Shown here in pieces: positions 63,381 to 64,000 of a DNA stretch of 64,000 bases. Both the position numbers and the translations under genes were made by a program. The notes beneath the pieces are model-generated. The model was not told the origin of the DNA, made no database searches, and worked only from the letters and a program-made list of their open reading frames with translations. The stretch comes from G965276765 sp965276825. Its GTDB lineage: Bacteria; Actinomycetota; Acidimicrobiia; Acidimicrobiales; Palsa-688. Position 1 is the stretch's first letter, and each line of letters opens with the position of its first letter. The DNA is taken from NCBI GenBank assembly GCA_965276825.1, contig OZ255630.1, positions 3,038,001 to 3,102,000 of the forward strand, read 5' to 3'.

Positions 63381-64000
63381 TCAGGTGGGGTCGGCCAGGC
63401 GACGGCGGAGTTGGGTGAGGGTGGCGGGGAGGGGGAGGTCGGCGTCGGTCCAGCCGGCGGCGATGCGGGCCCAGGCGGTGGTCAGGTGGCCGGTGGCGGC
63501 GCCGGCGTGGAGGAGGGCGGCGGCCAGCGCCTCGTCGGTGGGTGCGATCTCGAGGCCGATGCTGGCCGTGTGGCCGGCCCGCTCGGGGTCTCCGGCGTCG
63601 AGGTGGGCGTCGGCCAGGCGGGAGGCGGTGGCGACGACGGCGTGGTCGATCACCGGAGGGAGCCCTTCGAGGTCGGCCCAGCGGCTGCCGTCGGGAAACG
63701 CCCGGCCTCGGGCCAGGCCGACCGCCTGGTCGAGCAGGCTGCGTGACTGGTCGGGGCTGGCCCGGTCGGCTTGGGCGACCAGGCGTTGGAAGTGGACCCA
63801 GTCACAGTCGACGCCGTCGAGGCGGTAGCCGCGGTCGCTGGCGGGTGGGACGTGGTCGGCGCCGAGGGCTCGCCGGGCGTGGGACACGTAGGTGCGCAGG
63901 GTGTCGTCGGTGATGTCGCCGGCCGGTCCGGACAGGGCGGCCCGGAGACGGTCGGCGGACACGGGCCGGTCGGGATGGCAGGCCAGGAACACCACGAGTT
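63381..64000 (-). CDS. BTAD/SARP-type transcriptional activator, partial
   Basis: The C-terminal 206 or so residues of a protein that continues past the window. The winged-helix OmpR-like part ends with LVVFLACHPDRPVSADRLRAAL and TDDTLRTYVSHARRALG. The bacterial transcriptional activator domain (about CDWVHFQRLVAQADRAS to the end) consists of TPR-like helices. In actinobacterial conjugative elements such domains are often the C-terminus of large LysM/BTAD proteins near the tra genes. It marks the continuation of the element to the right. Confidence 0.75.
   Translation of the reverse strand, partial: LVVFLACHPDRPVSADRLRAALSGPAGDITDDTLRTYVSHARRALGADHVPPASDRGYRLDGVDCDWVHFQRLVAQADRASPDQSRSLLDQAVGLARGRAFPDGSRWADLEGLPPVIDHAVVATASRLADAHLDAGDPERAGHTASIGLEIAPTDEALAAALLHAGAATGHLTTAWARIAAGWTDADLPLPATLTQLRRRLADPT

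Larger units (their letters stand above)
49841..64000. mobile_element. Integrative conjugative/mobilizable element in tRNA-Ile, left part
   Basis: From the tRNA-Ile 3' half to the window end. The element has a tyrosine integrase pointing into the tRNA, a small HTH protein, a coupling protein, a relaxase-helicase, a repeat block that may be oriT, cargo genes, and a BTAD-type regulator at the edge. No mating-pair (VirB4-like) gene is visible. A second copy of the tRNA 3' end (attR) was not found before 64000, so the right boundary lies outside. Several genes are broken, pointing to decay. Confidence 0.85.

Noticed and set aside
50000..64000. attR copy of the tRNA-Ile 3' end within the window
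   Set aside because: No second GGAGGTTCGACTCCTCC was noticed; the right boundary must lie outside.

Overview
This is a high-GC window that I read as an actinobacterium near its chromosomal origin, most likely of the Acidimicrobiia type (class level is inference). The evidence is crgA, DUF5318, DUF3566, DUF6049, the fhaA/fhaB-pstP-rodA-pbpA-pknB cluster and an ino1/PadR pair. Many genes overlap by ATGA or GTGA. Several promoters look leaderless: a TANNNT hexamer lies 6-9 nt before the start codon.

Layout. 1-7.2 kb: Ser/Thr signalling and cell elongation operon (FHA proteins, PP2C phosphatase, SEDS polymerase, class B PBP, PASTA kinase). 7.2-10.5 kb: trpG/pabA, crgA, thiolase, peroxiredoxin. 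10.6-17.5 kb: rpmH-rnpA-yidD-yidC-jag-rsmG, then parA-parB with two parS sites. 17.7-25.4 kb, minus strand: trxA, trxB, a small membrane protein, a second kinase, DegV, DUF6049 and GNAT. 25.6-29.2 kb: a histone-deacetylase-like amidohydrolase, a lone PilT and the CCA-adding enzyme. 29.2-37.1 kb: methyltransferase, inositol phosphate synthase with its PadR partner, DUF5318, a bifunctional PBP, then rpsF-ssb-rpsR-rplI. 37.2-49.6 kb: dnaB, a second PadR, then dnaA-dnaN-recF-DUF721-gyrB-gyrA-DUF3566. dnaA is about 29 kb from rpmH, so the usual rpmH-dnaA junction is broken. Candidate oriC signals flank dnaA.

From 49.84 kb to the end of the window I see an integrated conjugative or mobilizable element in tRNA-Ile(GAT). 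It starts with a tyrosine integrase whose last codons lie antisense inside the tRNA, followed by a HTH/excisionase protein, a TraG-like coupling protein and a TrwC/TraA-type relaxase-helicase. Upstream of the relaxase is a repeat block that could be oriT. The cargo is a VOC protein, two damaged methyltransferases, a DUF2087 regulator, an alpha/beta hydrolase, an interrupted glycosyltransferase and a partial BTAD-type regulator. The right end was not found.

Most unusual points: (1) rnpA can be read from an ATG 4 nt before the rpmH start, which would nest rpmH wholly inside rnpA; the alternative is a CTG start overlapping the rpmH stop, and rsmG shows the same CTGA arrangement. (2) An exact 46-bp copy of the rpmH translation-initiation region sits inside the glycosyltransferase gene in the mobile element and stops it. 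(3) At least four cargo or transfer genes carry frameshifts, while none was noticed in the 50 kb of core genes.
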